A stretch of 64,000 nucleotides of DNA from Gynuella sunshinyii YC6258 (GTDB lineage: Bacteria > Pseudomonadota > Gammaproteobacteria > Pseudomonadales > Natronospirillaceae). Each line of letters starts with the position of its first letter. The first letter of the stretch is position 1. The DNA is taken from positions 6,362,593 to 6,426,592 of the forward strand of contig NZ_CP007142.1 in assembly GCF_000940805.1 (NCBI RefSeq), given 5' to 3'. A program made the position numbers and the translations under genes. The notes under the pieces were generated by a model. That model made no database searches. It worked only from the letters and a program-made list of their open reading frames with translations, and was not told the origin of the DNA. Below, in pieces: positions 47,351 through 57,200 of the stretch.

Positions 47351-48364
47351 ATGACAGACAGCATATTAATCAGACCCAATAAACGAACCAAGGCCAAGTT
47401 AACTAAACTGGCATTTAACCGGGATACATACCTGAAAGAGAAAATTTTTCTTGATGACAGCCCTCCACGTCCAATTGGTGAAGTTAATCAGAGTCGGATT
47501 GGCGTTTTGACCTATATTGGCAATATAAGAACGTTATTTCTACTTCCATGGTTATTAGGATTGTGCCTGACATTATATTGGCAGATTGATGATTTATATG
47601 AAGGCTGGAAAAATGCGGAAAAGTTGCACATTGATTACATCAAGCATAGAAAGGAAACTTATGGAAGTGACTATTTTGAAAAATTAGCTGAACGTTATCC
47701 AGATTTAACACCAAATGATGATATATATAATAACTTAGGAGACGAACTGAACAAATATGCTCTTTCTAAATACTATAGAATTGAAAACGGAAGAATGCCG
47801 CTTAAAACCTACTTCCACTATCACTACTATGAAACAGCGGCCGCAGAGCGTTTTAGAAAGGGCGATACAATCCTAGCCATTTTTTATGCCATATCCATAC
47901 CTGCACTAATCATTGCTTTACTGAGATTTCGCCGTCGTGCACCCATCTATTTTGATCGGGAAAAGCAACTGGTCTATACCTGGCAAAAAGGTACCGTGTG
48001 GGCACAGTATTTTGATGAATTAATATTCTATTCCAGTAAACACGGAATGGGCATTGCGCTCTACAGCTATGACCACGATAAAGGCCTGGCATTTAATAGT
48101 TTTGCGGTAACGCCTTCAGGCAACGCTTACCTGAATAGCGAAAATGCTTATCACACGCTCATGGCGTATGTGACCAGGTTTATGCTGAATGGCCGTGAAT
48201 CTGTTTCCCGCAGCAACTGGAGGGGTCGGCAAGGCTGGTACTTACGGGAAGACAAAAAACCAAAAGACTTTGACGAACAGTTACAATCCGTGCTGATGTT
48301 CATAAAAGACAAACACGTTAACGAACAGGCAGAAAGTCTGGCTAAGGAATGGGGCTATCTGTAA
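47351..48364 (+). CDS. Membrane protein, candidate immunity (paralog 2)
   Basis: A 337-residue paralog of the preceding protein with the same two-helix layout. It shares L-L-P-W-L-x-G-x-C-L-T-L-Y-W-Q, D-L-Y-E-G-W, Y-F-D-R-E-K-Q-L-V-Y-T-W and a C-terminal A-K-E-W-G-Y-L. It is separated from paralog 1 by 115 bases without visible signal. Divergence between the copies is moderate, so they may protect against different effector variants. Confidence 0.6.
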   Translation: MTDSILIRPNKRTKAKLTKLAFNRDTYLKEKIFLDDSPPRPIGEVNQSRIGVLTYIGNIRTLFLLPWLLGLCLTLYWQIDDLYEGWKNAEKLHIDYIKHRKETYGSDYFEKLAERYPDLTPNDDIYNNLGDELNKYALSKYYRIENGRMPLKTYFHYHYYETAAAERFRKGDTILAIFYAISIPALIIALLRFRRRAPIYFDREKQLVYTWQKGTVWAQYFDELIFYSSKHGMGIALYSYDHDKGLAFNSFAVTPSGNAYLNSENAYHTLMAYVTRFMLNGRESVSRSNWRGRQGWYLREDKKPKDFDEQLQSVLMFIKDKHVNEQAESLAKEWGYL

Positions 48365-48440
48365 CTTGAGCAGTGACATTTGGACACGAAATATAAACTG
48401 CCCGGGCCAGCATGACCGACATCATCAATGAGGACCCGTT

Positions 48441-49373
48441 ATGAAAATCATCGGCCAAAAACAATTGGATGTCACCATCATCAATCTGTCAGACAATACA
48501 GATGACTTGTTAGAGAAAGAATTGCCGCAGGTCGATGGGCTGGTAGATCCTATCAATGGGATTAACCATAAGAATCTTTCAGTATTGAATAACCTGGGTA
48601 CGATTCGGAATATCTTTTTGTTGCCATGGTTTTTTGGTTTATTAGGCGTGCTATTTTTGTATGTAGAAGACGTATATTCTGCGTGGAAAAGTAGAGAAGA
48701 AGTAGTATTAGATTTTGTCCAGTTCAAACAAACGACATATGGGAAAAATTACTTTAAAAAGACAAAAGATCAAGCTGCGCTTAGTATGTACAACATGCTG
48801 GATGAGAAAGGAAAAATCTCTCTATCCAGATACCTCAAATACCACTACACCGAAACCGCTAACGGCACCCGAACCCTTTATGTCGATACTGGTTTTGGCA
48901 TTGTCTGGCTAACAGTTATTTCCATACTGACTGTCAGCATCATCCGGTTTCGCAGACCCGTTTCCCTGTTTTTTGATCGTGACCGCCGCCTTGTGTATAC
49001 CTGGCGCAATGGTAAGGTCCACGCACAGCGCTATGAGTACTTTGATTATTACAAAACCCTGCAGGCACTGAATTTTCAACTACGGGTAGGGCACGAGAGT
49101 GGTGCTCTCTGGTGGTGTAAATACGTGATCCAGCCCGGTGGCAATCCCTTTTATCTCGATAACGTACTCACAGAGCCCGTACTGATCTCCATCGTCAAGT
49201 TTATGGAGCAAGGGCGGGATGTTTTATTGGCAAAAGACTGGCAAAAACATCGGGGCATTTACTTTCGTGAGCATCCAAAACCTGCTGATTTTGATGAACA
49301 ACTGCAGCGGATATTAAACAAGATTGATGCTGAAAAACGGGAAAGCCAAACAGACCTGGCGGCTAATTTATAA
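48441..49373 (+). CDS. Membrane protein, candidate immunity (paralog 3)
   Basis: A 310-residue, more diverged paralog. It shares N-L-G-T-I-R-N-I-F-L-L-P-W, L-F-F-D-R-D-R-R-L-V-Y-T-W and F-D-E-Q-L-Q. The soluble loop between the helices is shorter. An AGGACC-like site precedes the ATG. It is the last gene before the second segmental duplication boundary at 49417. Confidence 0.6.
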   Translation: MKIIGQKQLDVTIINLSDNTDDLLEKELPQVDGLVDPINGINHKNLSVLNNLGTIRNIFLLPWFFGLLGVLFLYVEDVYSAWKSREEVVLDFVQFKQTTYGKNYFKKTKDQAALSMYNMLDEKGKISLSRYLKYHYTETANGTRTLYVDTGFGIVWLTVISILTVSIIRFRRPVSLFFDRDRRLVYTWRNGKVHAQRYEYFDYYKTLQALNFQLRVGHESGALWWCKYVIQPGGNPFYLDNVLTEPVLISIVKFMEQGRDVLLAKDWQKHRGIYFREHPKPADFDEQLQRILNKIDAEKRESQTDLAANL

Positions 49374-49739
49374 GCAATATGAAGTAACACTTACCATGGT
49401 CTTTGATCAATTCCAACCTTCCACATACACCATATGCTTCAGGATCTGTTTGACCAGGGCTTTCACCTCCGGGGAATAAGGTGACTCATCGCCACAGGCG
49501 GGCAGGGTCAGAGAGAGCAGTGCCAATAGGAAGAACAAAGGTGATTTCATATCAGAGAACAATCCTTGGTATACACAGAGGCACCTATGCTACCAAAAAC
49601 ACAGGCTTTAAAATGATGACTTATTTCGCGGATTAGCGCGTGTATTTCTCATACACTGCATAAACTGCGAAGTTTATTTATCGTGAGCCATTTAAGAGTA
49701 CTCGGCCTCGGCACATTACGTTAAGGAAAGGAATATCAC
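49374..49739. other. Junction region with duplicated FGE gene start and promoter
   Basis: After the third immunity paralog, sequence from 49417 onward duplicates the FGE-gene start and its upstream region. No independent gene is visible apart from the remnant at 49407-49550. Confidence 0.6.
49407..49550 (-). pseudogene. Remnant of FGE-type lipoprotein gene start
   Basis: The first 44 or so codons, including the signal peptide and lipobox, duplicate 37683-37816. At the duplication boundary the frame continues W-N and stops at 49407-49409. It can encode only a 47-residue peptide without the FGE fold. Confidence 0.88.
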
Positions 49740-50209
49740 ATGGACAGTCGCATTAATGTCAGCACCTGGCTCAAACAAGGTCTGGCGTGTGGCATCGAAA
49801 ATCAATCATGATCGCCACGATGACATTCACCGAAATCACCCTCACCCTCGCCAGTGGCACCCAATTACCGGTGCAATACATGGAAGGCTGGGAAGATCTG
49901 AACCAGCCGACCCGGCTAGAAATTAACTGTCCGATCACCGATCTGTATGAGGATACCGATGCATTGCTCGGCCAGGCCGTCACAGTCTCCATGCAGGCCG
50001 GCGATCACCAGCGCGTCTGGCAGCTGGTCATCGACCGTATTCAATACCACAGCGAAGGTGCCGGCGAGTACTGGCAATTCTACCTCTGCTCCAAATTGCT
50101 CTGGGGTACCCGTCTGCAACGCACCCGCTTATTTATGGACCTCAACCGCGAACAGGTATTACGGCAACTGTTGCGCGAATGCGGTTATCAGGACTTCGAA
50201 GTGGAACTG
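49417..50209. repeat. Left part of segmental duplication (copy near 49.4 kb)
   Basis: Colinear with 37683-38475 (offset 11,734). Past 50209 similarity continues with 38996 onward (offset 11,214), because this copy lacks the 520-bp tandem duplication. Confidence 0.88.
49740..49811 (+). CDS. Small conserved ORF upstream of vgrG (copy 3 of 3)
   Basis: Same 23-codon frame (M-D-S-R-I-N...) and AAGGAAAGGA site as at 38006. Its TGA overlaps the vgrG ATG at 49808. Confidence 0.4.
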   Translation: MDSRINVSTWLKQGLACGIENQS

Positions 50210-52134
50210 GCCCTCGACCCGGTACCTGCACCCAAAGGGCCATACCTGCAAGCCCAGGAAGATAACCTGCAATGCTTCCACCGCCTGCTCGCCGAAGTCG
50301 GCGGCATTTACTGGCTCGAACACCATCCCGAGCGCAACCATGAAACTCTGGTCATCCGTAACAACCCTGGCATCAGCCCTTATCTCGAACAGGTCCAGTG
50401 GGCGCAGGTGGTGTCCGGACTGGCACCCGATGCCCAGCTCAACCGCATCACCAAAGCCATGCGCCGGGTGACCGGACGCCGTCGTCGTTATGGCCATGCG
50501 GTCAAAGGCGACACTCGCTCACTGAGCCGGGATGACGCCAACGTACAGGGTTTCGAACCGCCCCTGTCACGTTCCGAAGCCGAACAACGGGCCTTGTTCC
50601 AACAACAGGCCGACGAACAGTTCGACTGGCAACTGGAACTGCACAGCTTTCAACCCCTGCTCGCCGTTGGCTATACCCTGGTACTCGATGCCTCGCAACT
50701 GCCCGTCGCCGAAAGTGGGGAATTCCGTCTTCATAAGGTCCGTCACCATGCCCGTACCGCTGGTAGCGGTTATGGCCTGCGCTATCACAACGAAGCCTGG
50801 GTCATTCGCCGGACCACACCGGTCCGCCTGACCCTGGCGGAACAGGCCGACAAACCGTTGCTGTTTCCGGCCCGGATCGAGAGTCACCATGACTACGCCG
50901 AACTCAGTGCCGACGGTCGTTACTACCTGCGTCCGGCTTTTGATCAGAGCGGCAAACCCATCGCCCAGGCCAGCCCGCTGCTGGAGCGTGTCAGTATTTA
51001 CGCCAGCCCGGAGACCGATGACGCACCTTCGGCCGGCTGGCATTTTCCTTTACTGGATCAAGTACCGTGCTGGTCAGCTGCCTGAACAACGATCCCGCCC
51101 GCATGGCCATTTTAGGCTTCATCCCCAACCGGCGGCAGATCGGACCAGTGACCAGCGACAACGCCAGCCAGTCCCGGATTGTCACGCCGAGTCAGAACGA
51201 ACTGCTGTTCGACGATGATCCCTATGTCAACCGCATCGCCCTGTTCACCTTCGACGGTCAAAACCAGTGCGAACTGTGCGCCCAGAACGAAGCCGCCTTC
51301 GCCGGCATCCTCAGCCAATACGGCAGCCTGCGCCTGACCGCCGGCACCCGGTTACTGATCAACACAGGTGAACACCTCAACGAACGCATCGGCCAGCACC
51401 GCGCTATACAGGTCACACAAAACAGCGAACTGCGCACCGAACAAGGCGCCATTCGTCATCAGGCTGCGACCGAAATAAACCTCAGCGCACAACAGAACAT
51501 CTACCACAACAGCGAGGGTGACTACAGCCTCCAGGCCGCCGATGGCGATATCCAGATCACCGTCGGCGACGGCTTCAACACCGAAGTCAGCGGCGGCGAC
51601 ATGCAGGTCAAAGTCGCCGCCAACGCCACCCACCAGATCAATGGCACCATCGACCTGAGCAGCCAGGGCGGCAACATCATCATCACCGACGGCACCGGCG
51701 GCATACAACTCGACGCCGCCGGCAACCTCAAACTCTGGGGCAAAAAAATCACCCTTAACGGCCAGAGCGGCACCCAGCTGAATGGCGACATCAGCTATGA
51801 AACCGGTAGCGGGAATGAGCCGGAGAGTGTGGCGGCGGTGGAGATTCCGGCAATAGTGGAGACGCTGGAACTGTGTCTTGACGGTGGAGAGCCCATTGAA
51901 GGATCACCACACAGTTATGAACGGGAAATTGCCCGCAGTGACAACAGCGAAGACTGGATTGAAATTGAAATCAAGAACCAGGATGGTGAACTGCAGGCTC
52001 ATCGTAAAGTCATTATTACCCGGGCTGATGGTCGTGAATTACTGACCCAGACTGACAGCAGCGGCCGCTTGCATTTACGCCGCAGCGACATGGAAGGGGC
52101 TAAAGCCAGGGTATTAGGTTATACAGTGGAGTAA
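49808..52134 (+). pseudogene. Frameshifted vgrG with short beta tail (third copy of the repeated type)
   Basis: The core is near-identical to the intact copy but has the same one-base deletion (CAAG for CAAAG) near 51060. It splits the gene into 49808-51085 and about 51067-52134. The needle is otherwise intact here, unlike in copy 2. After the common GAG at 51841-51843 a tail of 97 residues has a transthyretin-like pattern (I-I-T-R-A-D-G-R-E-L-L-T-Q-T-D-S-S-G). It may have recruited the next genes' products. Restart at GTG 51067 is possible but has no ribosome site. Confidence 0.85.
49820..51843 (+). repeat. Repeated vgrG core, copy 3
   Basis: Near-identical to 31469-33493 with a few substitutions and the shared one-base deletion. 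Identity breaks down after the GAG at 51841-51843. Confidence 0.9.
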
Positions 52135-52138
52135 GCAC

Positions 52139-52738
52139 ATGAAAGTACATATGGTCCGGCAAGGCGAGTGTCTGACAACAATTGCGGCCGAATTTGGCCT
52201 GACTCCTGAAGAAATATGGAATCTGCCCGACAATCAGGATCTGAGCAACAAACGACGCCACAGTGGCTGCCTGGCTCCTGGAGACCAGTTAGTCATTCCC
52301 AATCAGGCCAGTCAGGGGAAAGATATTGCCATTAACGACCTTACCGTACTGGTCATCGCTGATAACCAGTATCTGTTGCAGCTGACTCTGTTGGACAACA
52401 CTCTAAACCCGATCAAAAATCTGGAAGTACGTTGCACCTGGCCAAATTGTAAACGTTATATCAGCGGTATCACCAACGGCCAGGGCATCGTTCGGCTGAC
52501 CTTGCCCAACTTGTGCGACAAAGGCATTTTGGCCTGGGAGTACCAACAGCGCCAATGGATACGCGGATTTGATGTCGGCACCCTGTTACCGGAAGAACTG
52601 ACAACCGGTATGGACCAGAGATTGACGAATCTGACCGGCAGCCTTGGTCACTACAGCGATCAGTTCATAACCGCATGGGCCGATGAAGCCGGGCAGAGCC
52701 CTGATCAACTTGAACAACAACTCACCGGACAAGCATGA
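52139..52738 (+). CDS. LysM-domain protein in vgrG cargo module
   Basis: This 199-residue protein has an N-terminal LysM-like domain (residues about 3-58: V-R-Q-G-E-C-L-T-T-I-A-A-E-F-G, W-N-L-P-D-N, L-A-P-G-D-Q-L-V-I-P). A beta-rich middle part and a helical end follow. There is no signal peptide, so any peptidoglycan contact would follow T6SS delivery; it could instead be a cytosolic adaptor binding the VgrG tail. A GGAG site lies before the ATG, 4 bases after the vgrG stop, so it belongs to the same transcript. Confidence 0.65.
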   Translation: MKVHMVRQGECLTTIAAEFGLTPEEIWNLPDNQDLSNKRRHSGCLAPGDQLVIPNQASQGKDIAINDLTVLVIADNQYLLQLTLLDNTLNPIKNLEVRCTWPNCKRYISGITNGQGIVRLTLPNLCDKGILAWEYQQRQWIRGFDVGTLLPEELTTGMDQRLTNLTGSLGHYSDQFITAWADEAGQSPDQLEQQLTGQA

Positions 52739-52756
52739 GCCTTTGGAGACTACTGA

Positions 52757-54163
52757 ATGATTCTTCGTACTCTTTGCTATTTTAGCCTCACTCTGGCCGC
52801 TACGGCCTGCCAGGCCAAACCATTACCGGAACCGCCATTTTCCGTTGAACAAATGGAAGCCTTTGCCGACCCGGTTGATCTTGAAGTGTTATATGGACTG
52901 CACTACAACCAGGATCGTGTTCATGGCAAAGAAAGTATTCATTATGGCACCGCATTTTTGGAAGGCTACGAGCCTTATCCGATAAAACGCGGTCTGGTTA
53001 CCCGCTATGAGCCCGGCGTCATCATCAACGATGTCAATGAAGTAAATCGTTCTGAAACTGAGCGGACTGTTGTTCGAATGAAACACTTCTCCTTCCCCAC
53101 CTGGGACCGGGAAGGCCATTTAATCAATCTGATTGCTCAGTCTGTCACACCTGATGACCTCTCCCTGATCAGTCGCCTCAAAGAAGTACGCTCCCTGTTC
53201 CTTGAAGGTTATACAGACACCGATCATCTCGATCTGAATCAGTTATCACCAGAACTGCCACTGCAGGCGGCCACCTTCTATCGCACCAAACTCTCTCATC
53301 CCCAGCGCCTCTGTGATTATCAGGCCCTGCAACACCTTGAAATCAACGCGGCCAGAGTCATCGGCGATATCACCTTCAAGGGCTGTATCAAACAAGCCGT
53401 CGATATCTTTATGGCAAGTGCAGATATCGATGCACTGACCATCCAGGATCTGCCAGAACTGGTTTACCTGTACCTCGGAGACAGTCGTTTTAAACAATTG
53501 CACATTGATGGCAGCAGTCTGCCCAAGCTGCAAAGCCTGACCTTATCCGGTGCGGATATTCCGTCTGATGTTGACAGCATTCAACTACCGGAAGGGCTGT
53601 TACAGCTTTACCTGGAAAATGTCACCGATGACGATATCAGTAAACTCAAACTGCCCAAAAGTCTGCAATACCTGAACCTGCGCGGAGCAAAATTGCAGGA
53701 CTATGGTTTTATCGCTGGGGCGGTTAATTTAACGGCGCTGGTACTGGAGGACAGTAACTTTAAGCAATGGCCAATACTTAAGCGGTTTTCGCAACTACGT
53801 CATTTAAAAGCGGGAGGAACCTCATTAACGGATGCGGGTCTGCCGGTTATCAGTCAATTGACAAAGCTCCAGACACTGGATCTCAGTGCTACAAATATTA
53901 CAAACGCCAACGCGATTGAGAACTTGCAAGAGCTTAACTTCCTGTACCTGTTTCAAACACCGATGCCAGATCTGAATAGCATTCCTTATATTGAAAATAT
54001 CTCAGATCTTGGGCTTCCACTGGAACAACACTATAAGCACCCGAAGGATTATCCATCTCATATTAAAAAAATGTTTTCCACATTTGGAAAAGATGGCGGA
54101 GCTTATAGCTGCAACCACCTGAAACCCTGCGAACAACCACCCTGGAATTTTGACAGCCCCTGA
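52757..54163 (+). CDS. Leucine-rich-repeat lipoprotein (candidate immunity, copy 1)
   Basis: A 468-residue protein with a signal peptide and lipobox (A-A-T-A-C18-Q); Gln after Cys favours the outer membrane. Residues about 135-430 are short leucine-rich repeats (L-x-x-L-x-L-x-x-x-x-I). It ends with a Cys-containing C-N-H-L-K-P-C-E segment. A close paralog at 58608 shares near-identical blocks. The two bracket the giant effector gene at 54230. Periplasmic exposure and position suggest immunity to a periplasm-acting or periplasm-crossing toxin, but this is inference. Confidence 0.65.
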   Translation: MILRTLCYFSLTLAATACQAKPLPEPPFSVEQMEAFADPVDLEVLYGLHYNQDRVHGKESIHYGTAFLEGYEPYPIKRGLVTRYEPGVIINDVNEVNRSETERTVVRMKHFSFPTWDREGHLINLIAQSVTPDDLSLISRLKEVRSLFLEGYTDTDHLDLNQLSPELPLQAATFYRTKLSHPQRLCDYQALQHLEINAARVIGDITFKGCIKQAVDIFMASADIDALTIQDLPELVYLYLGDSRFKQLHIDGSSLPKLQSLTLSGADIPSDVDSIQLPEGLLQLYLENVTDDDISKLKLPKSLQYLNLRGAKLQDYGFIAGAVNLTALVLEDSNFKQWPILKRFSQLRHLKAGGTSLTDAGLPVISQLTKLQTLDLSATNITNANAIENLQELNFLYLFQTPMPDLNSIPYIENISDLGLPLEQHYKHPKDYPSHIKKMFSTFGKDGGAYSCNHLKPCEQPPWNFDSP

Positions 54164-54170
54164 GTCTTTC

Positions 54171-54186
54171 GGGCGCAAACGCGCCC
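54171..54186. terminator. Short hairpin after LRR lipoprotein gene
   Basis: GGGCGC, loop AAAC, GCGCCC is a perfect 6-bp stem 8 bases after the stop. There is no T-run, so the role is uncertain. Confidence 0.35.
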
Positions 54187-54229
54187 AACACCGCCAGTCA
54201 GAAAACGCTTTATACAAGGATTCGACATC

Positions 54230-57200
54230 ATGGATATTCTGGATTACCGCCATCGCCTGATAGAACAGTTACTCGCCGATTACCGCCAACTGGAGCAGCT
54301 CTCCGATCCTGCCGAGCAGTTACCGGTTCAACAACGGATTACCAGATTGCTGAGCGAGTTAAAAGCCATTGAACAATCGATGAAACGAACGGGTCAGCAG
54401 TTTACGGCTTATCACCGGGTCATGGATGAGCATGATCCTGACTCCGCCAGCCAGCATCATAGATTTGTATGGCATCGCTATACACGCAACCAGCCACTGG
54501 AACAATTATTCACTACCGACCAGCTCAGCGAGCTCATCGCCAAGGTTGGTTATGCCGAAGCCAATGATGCGCGTTCTCGCCTGCGCAGCCGTGGTGAAGC
54601 TCTACTGGGTAACATGGACCGCTGGATCACTCAGCTGCAACCGTTGGCAGAAAGCCAGACCCTGCTGAGCTGGCGTAATCCGTTCAGCCAATGGTTACCG
54701 GAACTGTTTCTGTTCCGGCTGGAACAGTACCTGAAAGCCAATCATGGCCGCCAACCCTTGGTAGACTACACCATGGAACAAATGAGCTGGGCAGCTGACT
54801 ATGCCAGTGGCCAGCCACCCCATGTGAACCAGGATTGTCTGGCACTGTTCGAGCACGACAGTGTGGTCGATGCCTGGGTGGCCAAAGAACGGGAGCGATT
54901 GTTACCCGAAGACAGTCCCGGCGCACAAAGCTGGCCGCAACAACGACTCAGACGATTGATTGATCACCGTTTTTATCAGCCTGCCGGTAAAGCATTATGG
55001 GAATATGTGAAGCAACATGCCCTGGAGTTTGATCAGTATCCACAACGATACCAAAGCCTGGACGCTGAAGCAGAACTGAACCGCCAGCTGGCCGTCAATT
55101 CCCTCACGGCCAACCTCGCCCGCATCGGGGTTGATCCTCGCCCTGACACCCCTGGCAATGTCAACCAACTGGCACACCCTCCCAAAGCTGTACGACCGCA
55201 GTTTCAGAATGAAAACGGCGAACCGTACCGCAATACCCAGATTCTGTGCTGGCGCTATCATCCGGAGAAAGAAAAAGAGCTTGGTAATATGGCCTTGGAT
55301 GGGGCCTTGTTCGGTTTGTTTACCGTTGCCCTGATGTACACCGATGACAATGGTTATCCAACCCTGCAAAAGCCCGATTTCCTGCAAAAAGGCGATCATG
55401 ATCAATGCCTCCAGGTCGATCCGGTCACTGGCAATGTGCTATTGCTGGAACGCACCCAGGCAAAACGACCACAGCAGCCGGTGGAACAGGATCCAATGGT
55501 TGCCACCTGGTACAGCTATGACGAAGCGGATCATCTGGCATTTATGAAACAGGCAGTTGGCCTGGTCAGTCAACGGACGCCAACTCAGGAGACCTGGAAA
55601 ACCGAAGCGTTGGCAAATCTAGGGCTGGATGCAGACACTTTTTTTAATCATGACTGCGGTGAAGTGGACCTGGCCAGCTTCTTCGAACTGACCGAAGGTT
55701 ACTATTACGGGTTTATGATGCTGCCACTAGGCTATGGCTCAATGGCCATCAAAGCCATTCATACCCTGCCTTTCCAGAGCAGCCAGACACCTGTTGCACC
55801 CGTGCCTGGATTTCTGAACACACTACGTCCCTGCGTATTCCCCGCAATCTGCGCCAGTACACCCATGAACTGACCCAATGCCGTGAAGCGATCAAACATA
55901 GTTACGATCGCTTACTCGAAGTCAGTGTCAAAAAGCGCGAGGACATTTTCCAGATCGGCGAGCTGCAACGCTGGGTTCAACACACGATTGACAGCCCGTT
56001 CAGCCCAAGTGACCACAATATGCAGGAAAAACAAAAGCTCGCGGATTTGTTGCAGGACCTGCAGGTTGAAATTGACCGCTGTATTTACCGGCCGGCTTAT
56101 GTGCCTTCCCTCGCACACGGTGATACCGAGGAGCAGCGCCTGTTCAGTTATCAATTGCGATGCAAACAGGCCGCCGATGCCTATCAGCAGGCCTGGGACA
56201 AGGCGCTGGATTACCTGAACAACCAAAGTCTGCACGATCAGATCGAGCAGTGGCACAACATTCAAAACGATGCCGATGAACAGGAGCAGCTGGCGACTGT
56301 GCAGTGGGTGGATGAAGCCTCAGATTTCTTGGATAGAGATAGATCGGCATTAAGGTATACAGAATCCATCCCTCAATGCACTTGGCAACCCCCCAAAGAT
56401 CTGATTGAGAATCTGTGCGAGCCATACACTGCGCTGATTTACGAAGCCTTTAGCGGCCTGTTGACTCAAATGTCCGTCTGTTATCGCTCACCGGAACTGA
56501 ATGCTGATGGTGAAAAAATGAATCCTGAGGAAACCGATCTGCTGGATGATGTTCTTATGCCAGCACTCAGCTTTGCGGTGAACCAGGAGTGGCTGAATAC
56601 GTTGATGGAGGAAATAGAAAAATGTGGTCATCAGGATCAAAGTGAGTTCCTGGTAGCGGCGGTCGACGAGATTACCAGAGATAATTTCAAACCTTCCCCT
56701 CCTCCAAGCATTCTCGGCGCAGTTGCGGGCCAGAGCTACAACACCGTTAAATCCACATTTCTGCGTGGTCCCGGAGCCCCGGCACTGGCAGAGGCGATCA
56801 TTGATCTGGCCGGGCAACTGGTCAAGGTGCGTTACAGTCTCAATGTCAAAGTACAAACCCAGCTCAGTATCCGGTTGTATAGCCTGCACATGGTAACCAT
56901 GCTGCGGATTTCCAGACAGACCCTGGTACAGACATCCAGGAGTGCAGAACTGAACCGCATGGGCCGGTTTATCTACCGGACCCTCGCTGGCAAGAATCCG
57001 GTACAGTTCCGGCGGCTGATGAGCGCGGAACAACTGTCCGAGCGGGTATACGGGGGCAGCACCTGGGGTGACCCATCGTCACGGCTGGTGCGCTTTGAAG
57101 GCTACCTGAAAACCGCTGCGTTCTTTATTGACAGCGTGATCGGCATCGTTGCGTTTATGCAGGAGATGAATGAAAAGGACTGGGATGACCCTTCACCAGA

